A stretch of 64,000 nucleotides of DNA from Legionella beliardensis (GTDB lineage Bacteria > Pseudomonadota > Gammaproteobacteria > Legionellales > Legionellaceae). This document shows positions 1 through 8,725 of this stretch, piece by piece. The first letter of the stretch is position 1. Each line of letters starts with the position of its first letter. Location of the stretch: NCBI RefSeq assembly GCF_900452395.1, contig NZ_UGNV01000001.1:1947501-2011500 (forward strand), read 5' to 3'. Both the position numbers and the translations under genes were made by a program. A model generated the notes under the pieces. It was not told the origin of the DNA. It searched no databases and saw only the letters and a program-made list of their open reading frames with translations.

Positions 1-216
1 TTGGCCTTTTTTAGATTGGGTTTGCTGTATTTTCGCCAATAACAAATCATGGGGTATGACTTGAATAAGAGCCATCCGTAATTCAAAACGTTTGAGCTCT
101 TGCTCGCCTAAAAAAGTTGCTTCCAACCAGCGCAGCGAAAAACCATGACACAAGCCTGAGGTTTCTTTATATCCTAATACGTTATGTAAATTTAATAATG
201 CCCTATGCAATGCCAT
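1..216 (-). CDS. N-terminal part of a hypothetical protein cut by the window edge
   Basis: A 72-codon open frame runs off the left edge with no stop. It starts at the ATG at 216, with no strong ribosome binding site upstream. The peptide is soluble and includes GLCHGFSLRWLEA around residues 21-33. Its pattern of Gly, Cys, Ser and Trp resembles the catalytic-Cys region of papain-like or YopT-like proteins and the N-termini of several Legionella effector-like proteins. That resemblance is from memory, and the rest of the domain lies outside the window, so no function is assigned. Confidence 0.6.
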   Translation of the reverse strand, partial: MALHRALLNLHNVLGYKETSGLCHGFSLRWLEATFLGEQELKRFELRMALIQVIPHDLLLAKIQQTQSKKGQ

Positions 217-563
217 AGTATGGTGAATTATTAATATAATTGTTTAATTTTAGCACAAATAAATTATTAATGAAAAACTAACAAGGTTCTTTTCTGCTTT
301 TCTAAGTAAAATACTATTACACTGGCAGTAAAAACTGTTATATGGGGTACACATTAATTATTTCTTACAATATGTGGGCTATTTTTTAAATTCTTAGTCA
401 GTGAACAATTTGGTCTATATAGTTACGTTTAATATCTGCTTAAAATTTATGATTTTGTAAGTTTAATCTTTTTTGCAATAGAGCCAATATTACTTATTAT
501 AATACAATTCATTTAATTGACTTAAATATGCTTTTATTGTAGTATAATTGACCTATAATTTAT
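217..563. other. Gene-free spacer with one isolated IS6-like end
   Basis: No supported ORF is seen in this AT-rich stretch. At 469-485 there is ttttttgcaatagagcc, which matches the end consensus seen on the IS6-family remnants elsewhere in the window. No partner end is obvious, so it is a solitary relic about 80 bp upstream of the next gene, where it could contribute to the promoter region. Confidence 0.45.
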
Positions 564-1676
564 ATGTTCTTTTTTATGTTCTCAAATACAGCCCAAAGAC
601 ATCAAGCATCAACTACTCGCAAAAAAGAACAGGCAAATAAAGTTTGGGTTTATGCTAATACTTGTACCGCTTATGAAGGGTCATTGAGTCATATTCCTTT
701 TGCGGAAGAAAAAATAAAATGCCAATTTTATAATGATAAACATGAATTAATTGCCTTAGAGAAGATTGGTACTACTGCTCAGAACAATCGAAAAACCAAG
801 GGCTTACATTTTAAACCTATCGTCTCTAGTACAGAAAGCTATTCATCAGAAGCCTTCAGCTATACTAGTTTAAGCACGCCCTCAATTACTGCTTTACCGG
901 CCGTTTTTGTTGATTCATTTGAAAATGAAAATGGCCATAGTAACTATAGCTATTCTTCAAATTATTCTACTCAAACACAGAGTAATTTAACTCAAAAAAT
1001 ATGGGATATTTCTGAATCAGAAACAGTTATGGCTGATAATCCTTGTTTTGACAATATAAATTTAAATAATTTTGTTACATCTATTGACTCAGAAGACTGT
1101 GAAAATTGTTATTCATCAAATGCTTTCAGCCAAGCTAATAAATTTAACAATCAGTTCATCGAAACCACTGGACAACAACTAGAAGATAGCTTAGATGTTC
1201 GTAATGAAAATCCAAGTGAACTTCAAAAAACTCCAATGTCACTTAACCCCGATTTAACTTATGAAAACTTCCTACACATGTCAGTAGAGGAGAATCCTTT
1301 TTTAAGTGTAACTTATTTACCGCCAGACTATATTGATTATTTTAACGAATCGATTGAAGAATCACCCTACCCTAAACACGCGTCAATCTCATCTGGTTCT
1401 ACTGGAGAGGTTAATTTAGATGAGTTAAAATCTTGGCCAGATGACCTTATTTCGCAAGAATCAACCGATTTTTCTTTTGCAGAAGAAGGCCGAACAGTAG
1501 ATCAAGGCAGCGTGCCTGAAATTGAGCTTGAAAAAATTGCTGAACGGCAAAAAAACGCTATTAGTTCATCTTCACTTGCTCAAAGTCCCATGACATTTTT
1601 TACCTCAAAATCGAAAAGGTCGAGTGTTGACGACTGCGATGAACCAAGGAGACAACATAAAGCCTCAAAATGTTAG
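564..1676 (+). CDS. Hypothetical Ser/Asn-rich acidic protein, effector candidate
   Basis: A 370-residue protein of unknown family. It has no signal peptide or membrane segment. Residues about 80-260 are rich in Ser, Asn, Thr and Tyr and look disordered; the last 20 residues are basic and polar and end in KASKC. The annotated start follows tataattt with no clear ribosome binding site, and Met5 (576) is an equally good start. It stands alone, with an IS6-like end upstream and a strong hairpin just downstream. The size, low complexity and IS-rich setting fit a lineage-specific secreted effector, but no catalytic motif is seen, so this is a guess from context. Confidence 0.6.
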   Translation: MFFFMFSNTAQRHQASTTRKKEQANKVWVYANTCTAYEGSLSHIPFAEEKIKCQFYNDKHELIALEKIGTTAQNNRKTKGLHFKPIVSSTESYSSEAFSYTSLSTPSITALPAVFVDSFENENGHSNYSYSSNYSTQTQSNLTQKIWDISESETVMADNPCFDNINLNNFVTSIDSEDCENCYSSNAFSQANKFNNQFIETTGQQLEDSLDVRNENPSELQKTPMSLNPDLTYENFLHMSVEENPFLSVTYLPPDYIDYFNESIEESPYPKHASISSGSTGEVNLDELKSWPDDLISQESTDFSFAEEGRTVDQGSVPEIELEKIAERQKNAISSSSLAQSPMTFFTSKSKRSSVDDCDEPRRQHKASKC

Positions 1677-1686
1677 CTTAGATAGG

Positions 1687-1713
1687 GTCTCAAGAAACGA
1701 CCGTTCTTGAGAC
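1687..1713 (+). terminator. Hairpin terminator after the 564-1676 gene
   Basis: A perfect 10-bp stem, GTCTCAAGAA pairing with TTCTTGAGAC, encloses a 7-nt loop, acgaccg. It lies 10 bp after the stop codon. There is no long T-tract, so the role as terminator is inferred. Closely similar hairpins with a CGAC-type loop recur at about 10.15 and 18.57 kb. Confidence 0.6.
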
Positions 1714-1860
1714 TATTCCACCTATTTATAGAGGATACAAGCATTGTTGCTGAGAGCCATTCTGAAGATGGATTTGGATCGAGTAGGAGCATTCGCCTTT
1801 TAAGTGCTTACTCAATTTAAATACCTATTAATTTATAAGTAATCTCAAAACGAACATTAT

Positions 1861-2166
1861 TTAAGCTAAAATAGTTAACCCTTTATCGGCTATTAAATTT
1901 AGTAATTTTAAGGAAGTACCTCTTGGGTGTTTCTCCCCTTGTTCCCATTGTCGAACAGTTGAGGGTGATGTGTTTAAATATTTAGCGAAAACGACCTGAC
2001 TAACATGCTCTTTTAAACGCAAGGTTTTAATTTCTTGCGCTGTAAAAGGTTTAATAGGAGGCAAACATAAGGCATCAAATTCATGCATTGTAGTAGCATC
2101 TACAATACCAGCATCATAAAGACCTTTAGCAGACCCATGCACAACATCTAAAATTGATTTTTTCAT
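1861..2166 (-). CDS. XRE-family antitoxin of a HigB/RelE-type toxin-antitoxin pair
   Basis: A 101-residue protein with a helix-turn-helix in the second half: LRLKEHVSQVVFAKYLN followed by SPSTVRQWEQG at about residues 49-78. This arrangement is typical of NadS/HigA-like antitoxins encoded after their toxin. It is expected to bind and neutralise the toxin encoded at 2163-2471 and to repress the operon. The start codon overlaps the end of the toxin gene by 4 bp, which indicates translational coupling. The HTH looks intact. Confidence 0.85.
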   Translation of the reverse strand: MKKSILDVVHGSAKGLYDAGIVDATTMHEFDALCLPPIKPFTAQEIKTLRLKEHVSQVVFAKYLNTSPSTVRQWEQGEKHPRGTSLKLLNLIADKGLTILA

Positions 2167-2471
2167 TTTTCACCTACTGTAATTAGATTGCCAGAATCTA
2201 ATGCATTCATAATTTCTAAATCTGATAAAGAAAAATAAAGTTTGGCTAATTTTTTTAAAGCTTTAAGCTCTTTATCATTAATATTAGCTTTTTTGTTTTT
2301 TGCAAAACTATATATAAAAAAGGCTTTATTATTAAATTTAAAGGCAACTATAGTTCTCGCGCCTCCTCTCTTACCTTTATTATCTAATGAAATTCTTTTT
2401 TTATAAATGTTACTACCTAGATTAGCATCAAATAATCCATTATTCATTTTTGAGATGGCATCTATAAGCAA
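2163..2471 (-). CDS. RelE/HigB-family toxin, probably start-less
   Basis: The frame encodes IYKKRI, GGARTIVAF and FIYSFAKN, typical of the HigB/RelE ribosome-dependent mRNA interferase family. The open frame begins only at a TTG at 2471. However, the same frame upstream to 2534 still reads as protein (EIYKVNVFSE, then AQEHKISDQ) and matches the usual N-terminus of the family. Between the preceding stop (about 2561) and 2471 there is no ATG, GTG or TTG; a TTA stands at about 2534 where an ATG would be expected. So either translation starts at a weak codon or the toxin has lost its start. It overlaps the antitoxin gene by 4 bp. Confidence 0.7.
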   Translation of the reverse strand: MLIDAISKMNNGLFDANLGSNIYKKRISLDNKGKRGGARTIVAFKFNNKAFFIYSFAKNKKANINDKELKALKKLAKLYFSLSDLEIMNALDSGNLITVGEK

Positions 2472-2615
2472 CTGATCGGAAATCTTGTGCTCTTGTGCCC
2501 CTTCAGAAAAGACATTAACTTTATATATTTCTAATTTTTTCTTTTTTAAATAATTATATCACTTAGTGCTATAATTGCAAATATTTATTAACGCTAAACT
2601 TAGTAGAAAAATTAG

Positions 2616-3108
2616 GGTTCCGTTGCAAAAATGAGCCCCTAATTTATACTTGCGCGATTTCTCATCAGAGTTTTAAAATGAAAGGTCCTGAATCATTTAA
2701 GTGGCACCATTTTCATGATGAGATCATTTTGCAATATGTCCGTTGGTACTGTAAATATGGGATCAGTTACAGGGAATTAGAAGAAATGATGGCTGAGCGC
2801 AGCAGGTTATCGATTGATCATACAACAGTTTATCGTTGAGTTTAGTACTATGCGCCGGAACTTAAAAAACGACTAGATTGGTATAAAAAGCGCTATTCTA
2901 GCCGTTGGCACTTAGATGAAACAAAAGGTCAATGGAAATACCTTTACTGGGCCTATTAACACGATCATAGGCTTTCAGTCTATGAAGACAGCGTTCTCGC
3001 TACAATTAAAGGATTTGAAGTCACGCGAATGTTTAGAAAAAGGCAATTTGATAAGGGGATGGTTGGCAATCAGAATGAAGTTTCATTTATTAACTAATTG
3101 TTTTAAAG
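2616..3108 (+). mobile_element. Degenerate IS6-family element
   Basis: The left end is at about 2616-2630 (ggttccgttgcaaaa), close to the IS6-type inverted repeat. The transposase frame starts at 2678 (MKGPESFKWHHF) and runs through YGISYRELEEMM to a premature TGA at 2837. Later pieces (WHLDETKGQWKY; SMKTAF; FRKGQFDKG; NEVSF) are in shifted frames, with a large internal deletion that removes much of the catalytic core. The right terminal repeat is missing, so the copy is dead and its 3' end abuts another truncated gene. Confidence 0.8.
2678..3108 (+). pseudogene. IS6-family transposase remnant
   Basis: The N-terminal FKWHHF and YCKYGISYRELEEMM segments, and the C-terminal SMKTAF and NEVSFIN segments, are diagnostic of IS6/IS26-type DDE transposases. 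Stops at 2837 and 2843, at least one frameshift and a deletion of roughly 100 codons between the first Asp region (LDET) and the C-terminus make it non-functional. An apparent short ORF at 2916-3113 is only this sequence read in the wrong frame. Confidence 0.8.
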
Positions 3109-3217
3109 GTTGAATATTTTTTTGAACTATTAATTGCAAAGGATAAAAAAACAAAATAGCTCCCAGTAGCATTATGACTAAAGTAACTAATTTAGTAGAA
3201 TAAACCGAGTAACGCAT
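3083..3217 (-). pseudogene. N-terminal fragment of a membrane sensor protein, cut by the IS6 copy
   Basis: An ATG at 3217, preceded by agagag and a good -10 (tataat), opens a 44-codon frame: MRYSVYSTK, a hydrophobic span of about 18 residues, then QKNIQPLKQLV. A transmembrane segment followed by an IQPLKQLV-type linker is how many histidine kinases or cyclic-di-GMP sensors begin. The frame then enters the IS6 remnant and stops at 3083. I read this as the 5' stub of a sensor gene removed by IS activity. The family is uncertain because only the first 40 codons remain. Confidence 0.45.
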
Positions 3218-3481
3218 GAAAACTCTCTCTTTAAATATCTTCTATATAGTTAACGACTAATTATTATACAATTTAGCGTTCATTAGGGTACTTTTTCATA
3301 CAAATTAATATTATCTGCATCTTTACTTTTATCACCCTTTCAGAAAAAGCGAAAGCTGACTAGAGTTTTGATATATAATTTTGCACCTAAAAATCTAATA
3401 TGATTATTTCAATTAATATCAGGCTAAAGTCTCAAGAAATAACCTATTTTTTGACATTAGCTGGCTCATTAAAAATAAGCA

Positions 3482-4351
3482 TTACATCCTAAAATTACTT
3501 TCTGAAATGGATCTTAAATCATTGTATTCGGTTGCTTTTTGAATACATTCAAGTGCTATTTTGCGTAAATTTTTTAAATAAATTATTTTTTCTTCTGCAG
3601 TTTGGGGCAAATTAGTGTTATAAAGGTATTGATTTATTTTATTAGTATATCGTTTACTCACACCATTAAAATGGTTCATGTAATTTAAAACTGGGTGGGA
3701 CAGAGTAGGAAGTATGTCGCCATTCTCAAGGCGAATTTCAGGCGACTGACGGTTAAAAAATCGATATAAAGGATTAACAGCTGGCGTGTTTTTAACTCGA
3801 TTGATTTCACCTTGCACTTCAAGCCAAACATTATAAGGCATAACATTAACTTTCAAATTATTTGGAATTTTTGCTTTTATTCTTTCATAAATTTTTTCAT
3901 CCAGTGTATCAATGATAATCACTTTAATGTTTGGGCATTCCGCGAAAACACGATCCTCAATGCAATTGAGATTTTCTCGTAAAATGATTGTTCTTAAATT
4001 ACAACATCCATAAAATGCACCAAGCTCTATTGTTTGCAACGTGTGTGGTGTATCAAGTAAAGAGAGATTTTTGCATTCTTTGAATGCCCATGCGGCGATA
4101 GTTTTAAGATTATGAGGCCAAACTACTTTTATAAGGTTAGTGCAACCTGAAAAAAATGCCCATGGTATATTCTTATATGCAGGCTCGAATTTAGATAAGT
4201 CAATAAATTGAAGTGTAGTGCAATCAGAAAATGCACGCTGTTCAAACCTTTTGATGATAGTATTGATAGGGTAAGTGAGTAATCCCGTTGTTTTATCTTT
4301 AACAAGATCTTTGTCGTGAATAGCATATAAATAATTATTTTCGTTAGACAT
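3482..4351 (-). CDS. LRR_5 (BspA-type) leucine-rich repeat protein, effector candidate
   Basis: A 289-residue protein with about four to five 22-23-residue repeats at roughly residues 30-150, of the form AFxxCxNLxxxxLPxxLxxI. This is the LRR_5/BspA-like repeat used in protein-protein contacts. After the repeats come a short linker (IIIDTLDEKI) and a helical C-terminal region beginning LYRFFN near residue 195. The same linker and YRFF region recur in the proteins at 7233-8168 and 27955-29061, so these are paralogues. There is no signal peptide. Family logic suggests a translocated adaptor, but no partner can be named. Confidence 0.75.
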   Translation of the reverse strand: MSNENNYLYAIHDKDLVKDKTTGLLTYPINTIIKRFEQRAFSDCTTLQFIDLSKFEPAYKNIPWAFFSGCTNLIKVVWPHNLKTIAAWAFKECKNLSLLDTPHTLQTIELGAFYGCCNLRTIILRENLNCIEDRVFAECPNIKVIIIDTLDEKIYERIKAKIPNNLKVNVMPYNVWLEVQGEINRVKNTPAVNPLYRFFNRQSPEIRLENGDILPTLSHPVLNYMNHFNGVSKRYTNKINQYLYNTNLPQTAEEKIIYLKNLRKIALECIQKATEYNDLRSISESNFRM

Positions 4352-4484
4352 AAATTAAAATTCATTTTGTGAAAAATTGAATTTAAACTAGATTATATTT
4401 AAAAATAAAGAAAATTATTTAATAAGACTAAGCTATGTACTGCGCTTAAGTTAACTAAAGTTGGCGAAATAAGAAACTAGTGTC

Positions 4485-4714
4485 TTGCAACACCACCCTT
4501 CCGCATACATCTTTTTAAGCCGAGTATTTTCAGCTTCCAGCTCTTTTAAACGCGGCATCATCGAAGCATCCATCCCTCCAAATTTCGCTCGCTATTTGTA
4601 AAATATAGCGGCGCTGATAATATGTTCACGACAAAGCTCTGGTATAGGGCTGCCATTTTCAGCCTGTTTTAGAATCGACAATATTTGACTGTCTGTGAAT
4701 TTCGATCTTTTCAT
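4485..4714 (-). pseudogene. IS3-family OrfA (HTH_Tnp) fragment
   Basis: The start at 4714 gives MKRSKFTDSQILSILKQAE, the typical beginning of the OrfA of IS3-group elements (for example the IS407 or IS2 type). After residue 35 there is an in-frame TAG. The frame continues as ARK-type HTH, then RLKELEAENTRLKKMYAE, the leucine-zipper part. No OrfB is present. It is a relic about 275 bp upstream of the kinase-like gene. Confidence 0.75.
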
Positions 4715-4810
4715 GAAGAAGCTCTGTATGTGATTATGAGAAAATTCTACTTTTGACGCCAGTTAATTTTTGGAAGGATTACCAAACTATAAGTTTTTTT
4801 AAATTAAATC

Positions 4811-4827
4811 TTTTTTGCAGCAGAGCC
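4811..4827. repeat. Solitary IS6-like terminal repeat
   Basis: The sequence ttttttgcagcagagcc matches the terminal inverted repeats of the IS6 remnants here. It shares its flank (aaat..aatctttttt) with the solitary copy at 469-485. No transposase sequence is attached. It lies about 160 bp upstream of the kinase-like gene at 4989. Confidence 0.5.
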
Positions 4828-4988
4828 AGCTGTTTTAATATTTTATGAAGCCGAATAGAGCCAAGAATGCCATTTCCTCCCCAACAAATAATGTTTTCTT
4901 CTTAAAAAGAAATAGTAAAATTCTTGAACTGTATAATTTTTAACATAAGCTATAATAAGATTAAGTACATTTTTACCATTTACTTACT

Positions 4989-6071
4989 ATGAAAGATTCA
5001 CTCACGGATGAGAAAGGAAAATGGGTTAAAATTGGCCAGGGCTCTTTTAATATCGTTTATTATAATCAAGAAAACAATTTAGTATTTAAAGTTCCTATTC
5101 AAAATACTGACAAGAAGATGGCTAAACTTGACCAAGGTAAACGGCCTCAAGAACTATGGAATTTAATCAATAGCAATCTTAAGCCTGTCGCTGCAGCCTA
5201 TGAGATAGAAGGCATGATAGGTTGGACTTGTCCATACATTAAAGGAAAAGCTGCTACAGATAGCGAAATTAGCTTTAAGCTCACTGAAATTTATAATAAG
5301 ACTGGGCGAATCGTCATTGATGCTATGGGATGGCAAAACTTTATCACTATTGAGAAAGGCCCAAATCGTGGTCAAACTATATGTATTGATGTTGGCTTAG
5401 CTCTTTTATTAAACAAGTCTAATGAACTTCCAAAAAGCCAAACTAGCTTAGATGCGTGGGATGCTTATAAAAGTAATGTTATGGATAGTTTTTCAAGCTC
5501 TAAAATACAATACTATTTTCCAAAAACGGTAGTTACTATAAAAGCATTGCTTTTTCTACAAGAGTTTAATCAATTCTTAAATGCTGATTTTCTACATGGA
5601 AAATATGAAGGAAAAAAAATAGCTAAATTATTAGCAGATATGTATGACCTTAAAAATCAAAAGTCCATTCATTATAAAGACAAAGACAAGCGTAAAATTT
5701 TACAACGTACTGTTAATGAGTTAATACATAATAATCATTTTGATCAATCTCTTTTTCCAAAATTTAATTATTTTTTAAATGAAAATAATAAAAACAAAGA
5801 AGAAGAAAAGAAATCAGTGGCTCCCGAAGAAAAGAAATATTTTCAACCTATACCCACTATGGAAGATAAAATTAGGCATATGCCAAAGCAAGCAGGCCAG
5901 TTAACCGCTAGAGATTTTACTGTTGGAGCTGATAAATTTACTCTATTTTCACATGGCGAAAATTTACTAGATAATAGTAAATTAAATAGCTCAGAAAGCG
6001 TACAAATCGAAGATGATTTATCAGATGACATAGATGAAGGTTCAGGGGCTGACAGGCCTAGTAGACATTAA
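4989..6071 (+). CDS. Divergent protein-kinase-fold protein, effector candidate
   Basis: A 360-residue soluble protein. Residues 14-26 (KIGQGSFNIVYY) form a glycine-rich loop. Lys34 in LVFKVP is a candidate VAIK lysine. Asp111 and Asn117 (IDAMGWQNF) sit like the catalytic-loop Asp and Asn, and Asp134 (CIDVG) like the metal-binding DFG. The lobes are short and there is no HRD, APE or typical C-lobe, so this resembles the compact atypical kinases found among Legionella effectors. The C-terminal 90 residues are charged and disordered, with an acidic tail. Active phosphotransfer is plausible but unproven. Confidence 0.6.
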   Translation: MKDSLTDEKGKWVKIGQGSFNIVYYNQENNLVFKVPIQNTDKKMAKLDQGKRPQELWNLINSNLKPVAAAYEIEGMIGWTCPYIKGKAATDSEISFKLTEIYNKTGRIVIDAMGWQNFITIEKGPNRGQTICIDVGLALLLNKSNELPKSQTSLDAWDAYKSNVMDSFSSSKIQYYFPKTVVTIKALLFLQEFNQFLNADFLHGKYEGKKIAKLLADMYDLKNQKSIHYKDKDKRKILQRTVNELIHNNHFDQSLFPKFNYFLNENNKNKEEEKKSVAPEEKKYFQPIPTMEDKIRHMPKQAGQLTARDFTVGADKFTLFSHGENLLDNSKLNSSESVQIEDDLSDDIDEGSGADRPSRH

Positions 6072-6179
6072 AAATTTACAATTTTTGTAATCTAGCAATA
6101 CTACTTTACCTGCTAAACTCCTAAAAACTTCATAAATAAATTGTTTAACTCAGCTGTAAAAATTATAGAGATATTTTTA

Positions 6180-6257
6180 GCTTTGTTGCAGATAAGAATT
6201 AAATTAAAAATCTTAAATTTTGTCTTTATTAAGTTATTAATTTCTCGCAACAGAACC
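6180..6257. repeat. 78-bp miniature element bounded by IS6-like ends
   Basis: gctttgttgcag at 6180-6191 and cgcaacagaacc at 6246-6257 are inverted relative to each other and match IS6-type ends. Only about 54 bp of non-coding AT-rich DNA lies between them. It is either a MITE-like derivative or an almost completely deleted IS copy. It sits about 110 bp after the kinase-like gene, in the gene-free stretch 6072-6446. Confidence 0.45.
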
Positions 6258-6446
6258 AAATACCTTACCAACTTTTCAATATCTAAGCATCTATTTTATC
6301 TTAAAAAATTGTTTTATGATTTCCAAACCTAATTTTAGAATCTCTTTTTATAATGAGGAAAAAAGATAAAAAACGTGTAAGGATCGTATTTGTTTAAAAT
6401 TTTGTCATATAATTAAATATGTTTTTATTGTCTACAAGGCGATGAT

Positions 6447-6668
6447 ATGCCAAAGGTAATATTCTCTTTTGCTGGAACACGTGATAATGGAGAAGTAGAT
6501 ACTGAAAAATTAGAAAAACAATCCTTTAATGACGATGTAATAAGGGTTTACTTTAGAGGTTGTCAAGAAAAAAATATGGGTAATGGTTAGATTTTTCCAG
6601 ATTTAGAAATTGTTGCAAGCAAAATAAGAGCAGCATTTACGGCTGATAAACTGCTAGATCTCGATGAG
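6447..6668 (+). pseudogene. 5' fragment of an unknown gene, with a stop and truncated by IS6
   Basis: The ATG at 6447 opens MPKVIFSFAGTRDNGEV and continues to FNDDVIRVYFRGCQ. A TAG at 6588 interrupts the frame, which then continues as IFPDLEIVASKIRAAFTA until it meets the IS6 remnant near 6670. Codon use and the persistence of the frame past the stop argue for a once-real gene. The opening FSFAGTRD is reminiscent of alpha/beta-hydrolase-like starts (F-DGT), but that match is weak. The rest of the gene is gone. Confidence 0.5.
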
Positions 6669-6669
6669 G

Positions 6670-7193
6670 TAAGCAAAAATGATGGTTAACATATGACGCT
6701 AAATTTCCTTCCTGTTTCAATTCTTTAATGGCTTGATTATAGGCTGGATTCTTATCAGTATTGATAATGCTGACATCGCAAGTAGGATTGCTTTTTATCA
6801 GTTTCTTTAGAAAATGTTTAGCCGCTTTGGCGTTACGGCGATAAGACAAATAAAAATCAATGGTATTCCCACCTTCATCAATTGCTCTGTATAAATATTT
6901 CCATTCGCCTTTGACTTTGACGTACGTTTCATCGATATGCCATCTTCTAGAGTAACAATGTTGGACCCAGCGCTAAGCAGTCGTATGATCTAATTCAAGA
7001 CCTCGCTCTTTCATCATTTCCTCTAGATCACAATAACTAATCCCGTATTTATAATACCAGCGTATGCATTGCAGGATTAATTCGCCATGAAAGTGACGCC
7101 ATTTGAAAGTTAGAAGTTTAGCGAACGCATTTGTAATTCTAGTATTCAATCAACTTAGATTAAATTATAAACGAAGGTCGTTTTGTAACAGAG
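6670..7193 (-). mobile_element. Truncated IS6-family element
   Basis: The terminal repeat (ttttgtaacagagcc) lies at about 7177-7193. Transposase sequence follows on the minus strand: FKWRHFHGELILQC, YGISYCDLEEMM, RRWHIDETYVKVKGEWKY and RRNAKAAKHFLKKL. It ends shortly after NTDKNPAYNQAIKEL, near 6675. An in-frame TAG and an internal deletion lie near 6975, and the last third is missing. The 70-codon ORF at 6637-6849 is the central piece of this transposase. Confidence 0.8.
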
Positions 7194-7232
7194 CCTGAAT
7201 TTGAGCCCAAACAACCAAATTATTAACCATCA

Positions 7233-8168
7233 CTAGATCTTAATATGTGCCATACTGTTACAAATTTCATAGTCTTTATTTGTCAGATTTTCAGCGGATA
7301 ATAAAGTTTCTTTTTTATCAGGATTAAATTCTTTGGCTTTATTAATACACAAATCGATAATATGTTCTATTCGTTGACTATACGCGTCTAATTCACTTGG
7401 GTATTGTGGTAAAGGCTCTTTCAATATTAACATTTTTGCTTTTTGATAGTAACGATTATCCTCGCCTAAAATATGATTTATATCTTTTAATATATCGCAT
7501 GGTAACGTTACACAATCTTTCTTTATGGATTGTATCTTACCATTTTCTTTATTTACATCTACTGCAACAATGGGTTTAGTGTGCGGATTAAAAAAACGGT
7601 AGAGAACATTAGTTTGTGCAACTGGTAAAAGTCTTTCTAGTTGAATTTTTTGTATACGATATACTTCCTCAGATGCTTTTTTAGCTATGGCTTTTCCCTG
7701 TATAGCTTGAGGTAACAAATCAATAATCCTTGCAATTTCAACTTCATTGTCAGTATCAAGAATAATCGTGTTTAAATATAAATAATGAAAAGCACTCTCT
7801 GCAACTGAATTAATATTTTCTGAAAGAACAATCTCGTTTAAATACCTGCAATCAGCAAATACCGCATGAGCAATTGAATTGAGACTTGGCATCACAAAAG
7901 CTTTTAAATAACGACAACCATTAAAGGCAAGCTGCTCAATTAAATTAACTTTTGGGCCTACTACAATTTCTAATTGATCACAAACTATGAATGCTGCCTG
8001 GCGTATAGTTACCACATTTGGCATATTAATAGTTTTCAAACTTGTGCATGCGCAAAATGCATAGGAATCAATTTCAGTAACTGTGGTAGGAACACAATAG
8101 TGACCATCTTTATCAATATCATCATTAGTTACCTTAATAAGCCTTTGGCCATTTCCACTTACTATCAT
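7233..8168 (-). CDS. LRR_5 (BspA-type) leucine-rich repeat protein, effector candidate
   Basis: A 311-residue paralogue of the proteins at 3482-4351 and 27955-29061. Five 22-23-residue repeats occupy about residues 25-145 (for example FAxCxSLKTINMPN and FxGCRYLKAFVMPSL). Next come the linker IILDTDNEVEIARIIDLLP and the C-terminal region with LYRFFNP at about residue 192, then YYQKAKML and a final helix ending near KAKEFNPDKK. The start ATG at 8168 follows aaacctcg (weak ribosome binding site). It lies between two dead IS6 copies, which may have moved or isolated it. Confidence 0.75.
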   Translation of the reverse strand: MIVSGNGQRLIKVTNDDIDKDGHYCVPTTVTEIDSYAFCACTSLKTINMPNVVTIRQAAFIVCDQLEIVVGPKVNLIEQLAFNGCRYLKAFVMPSLNSIAHAVFADCRYLNEIVLSENINSVAESAFHYLYLNTIILDTDNEVEIARIIDLLPQAIQGKAIAKKASEEVYRIQKIQLERLLPVAQTNVLYRFFNPHTKPIVAVDVNKENGKIQSIKKDCVTLPCDILKDINHILGEDNRYYQKAKMLILKEPLPQYPSELDAYSQRIEHIIDLCINKAKEFNPDKKETLLSAENLTNKDYEICNSMAHIKI

Positions 8169-8725
8169 GATTAAACCTCGAAAAATTAGTATTTTTGAAT
8201 ATAAAAAGGCAGAATTGTATCACAAAAAGACCAACTAATTAATTTTTTATTAATATGAGCGAAATTTTAAACAAAATTGGTTTTAAAGCTCTCTAGTCAT
8301 ACTATTATTTATTTATAATTAGTAAACTGAGTGACCCATATGTGCAAAGGGTTGTTAGAAATAATCTTATCGCTTTGCATACTATTACCTCGGCACTAAA
8401 TTGTTATAATATTTTTCATGCGGCATAAGCGACATATTTTTCTTAAAAAAGCTTATGATTTTATCAGAGTTAAATTGAATTTTTGTCAGTTAATATCGGA
8501 TGTTTATTGTTAAATCCTTAATGGTTCTTAGTACTCTAAAGTTATTAGAATTAGTCTTAACGTCTTGATTAACTAATTCCTGAAAATTTAGCTCAGGGCT
8601 GTATAGGGACAAAAAAAATTTCAATTTCCTCATTAAACTGACTAACACGCCTTGAAGAAAAAAATCCAAGATTAACCCTGGAAGAAATGGAGCGTCGCCT
8701 TAGTTTGAAAGATTGAGTTCAATTC
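8169..8725. other. Gene-free stretch with a possible transposase crumb
   Basis: No intact gene. At about 8643-8716 one frame reads LTRLEEKNPRLTLEEMERRL before a stop, which resembles the N-terminal HTH linker of IS630-type transposases; this is a weak call. The segment near 8390-8430 (cactaaattgttataat) resembles one near 12300 and may be a shared promoter relic. The rest is AT-rich non-coding DNA. Confidence 0.3.

Noticed and set aside
2916..3113. 65-codon plus-strand frame in the first IS6 copy
   Set aside because: It is the transposase remnant in shifted frames; the true phrases (LDETKGQWKY, SMKTAF, NEVSF) are in other frames.
4129..4365. 78-codon minus-strand frame
   Set aside because: It overlaps the LRR protein in another frame and has no protein-like features.
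6141..6332. 63-codon plus-strand frame
   Set aside because: It lies across the 78-bp IS6-end pair, is very AT-rich and has no ribosome binding site.
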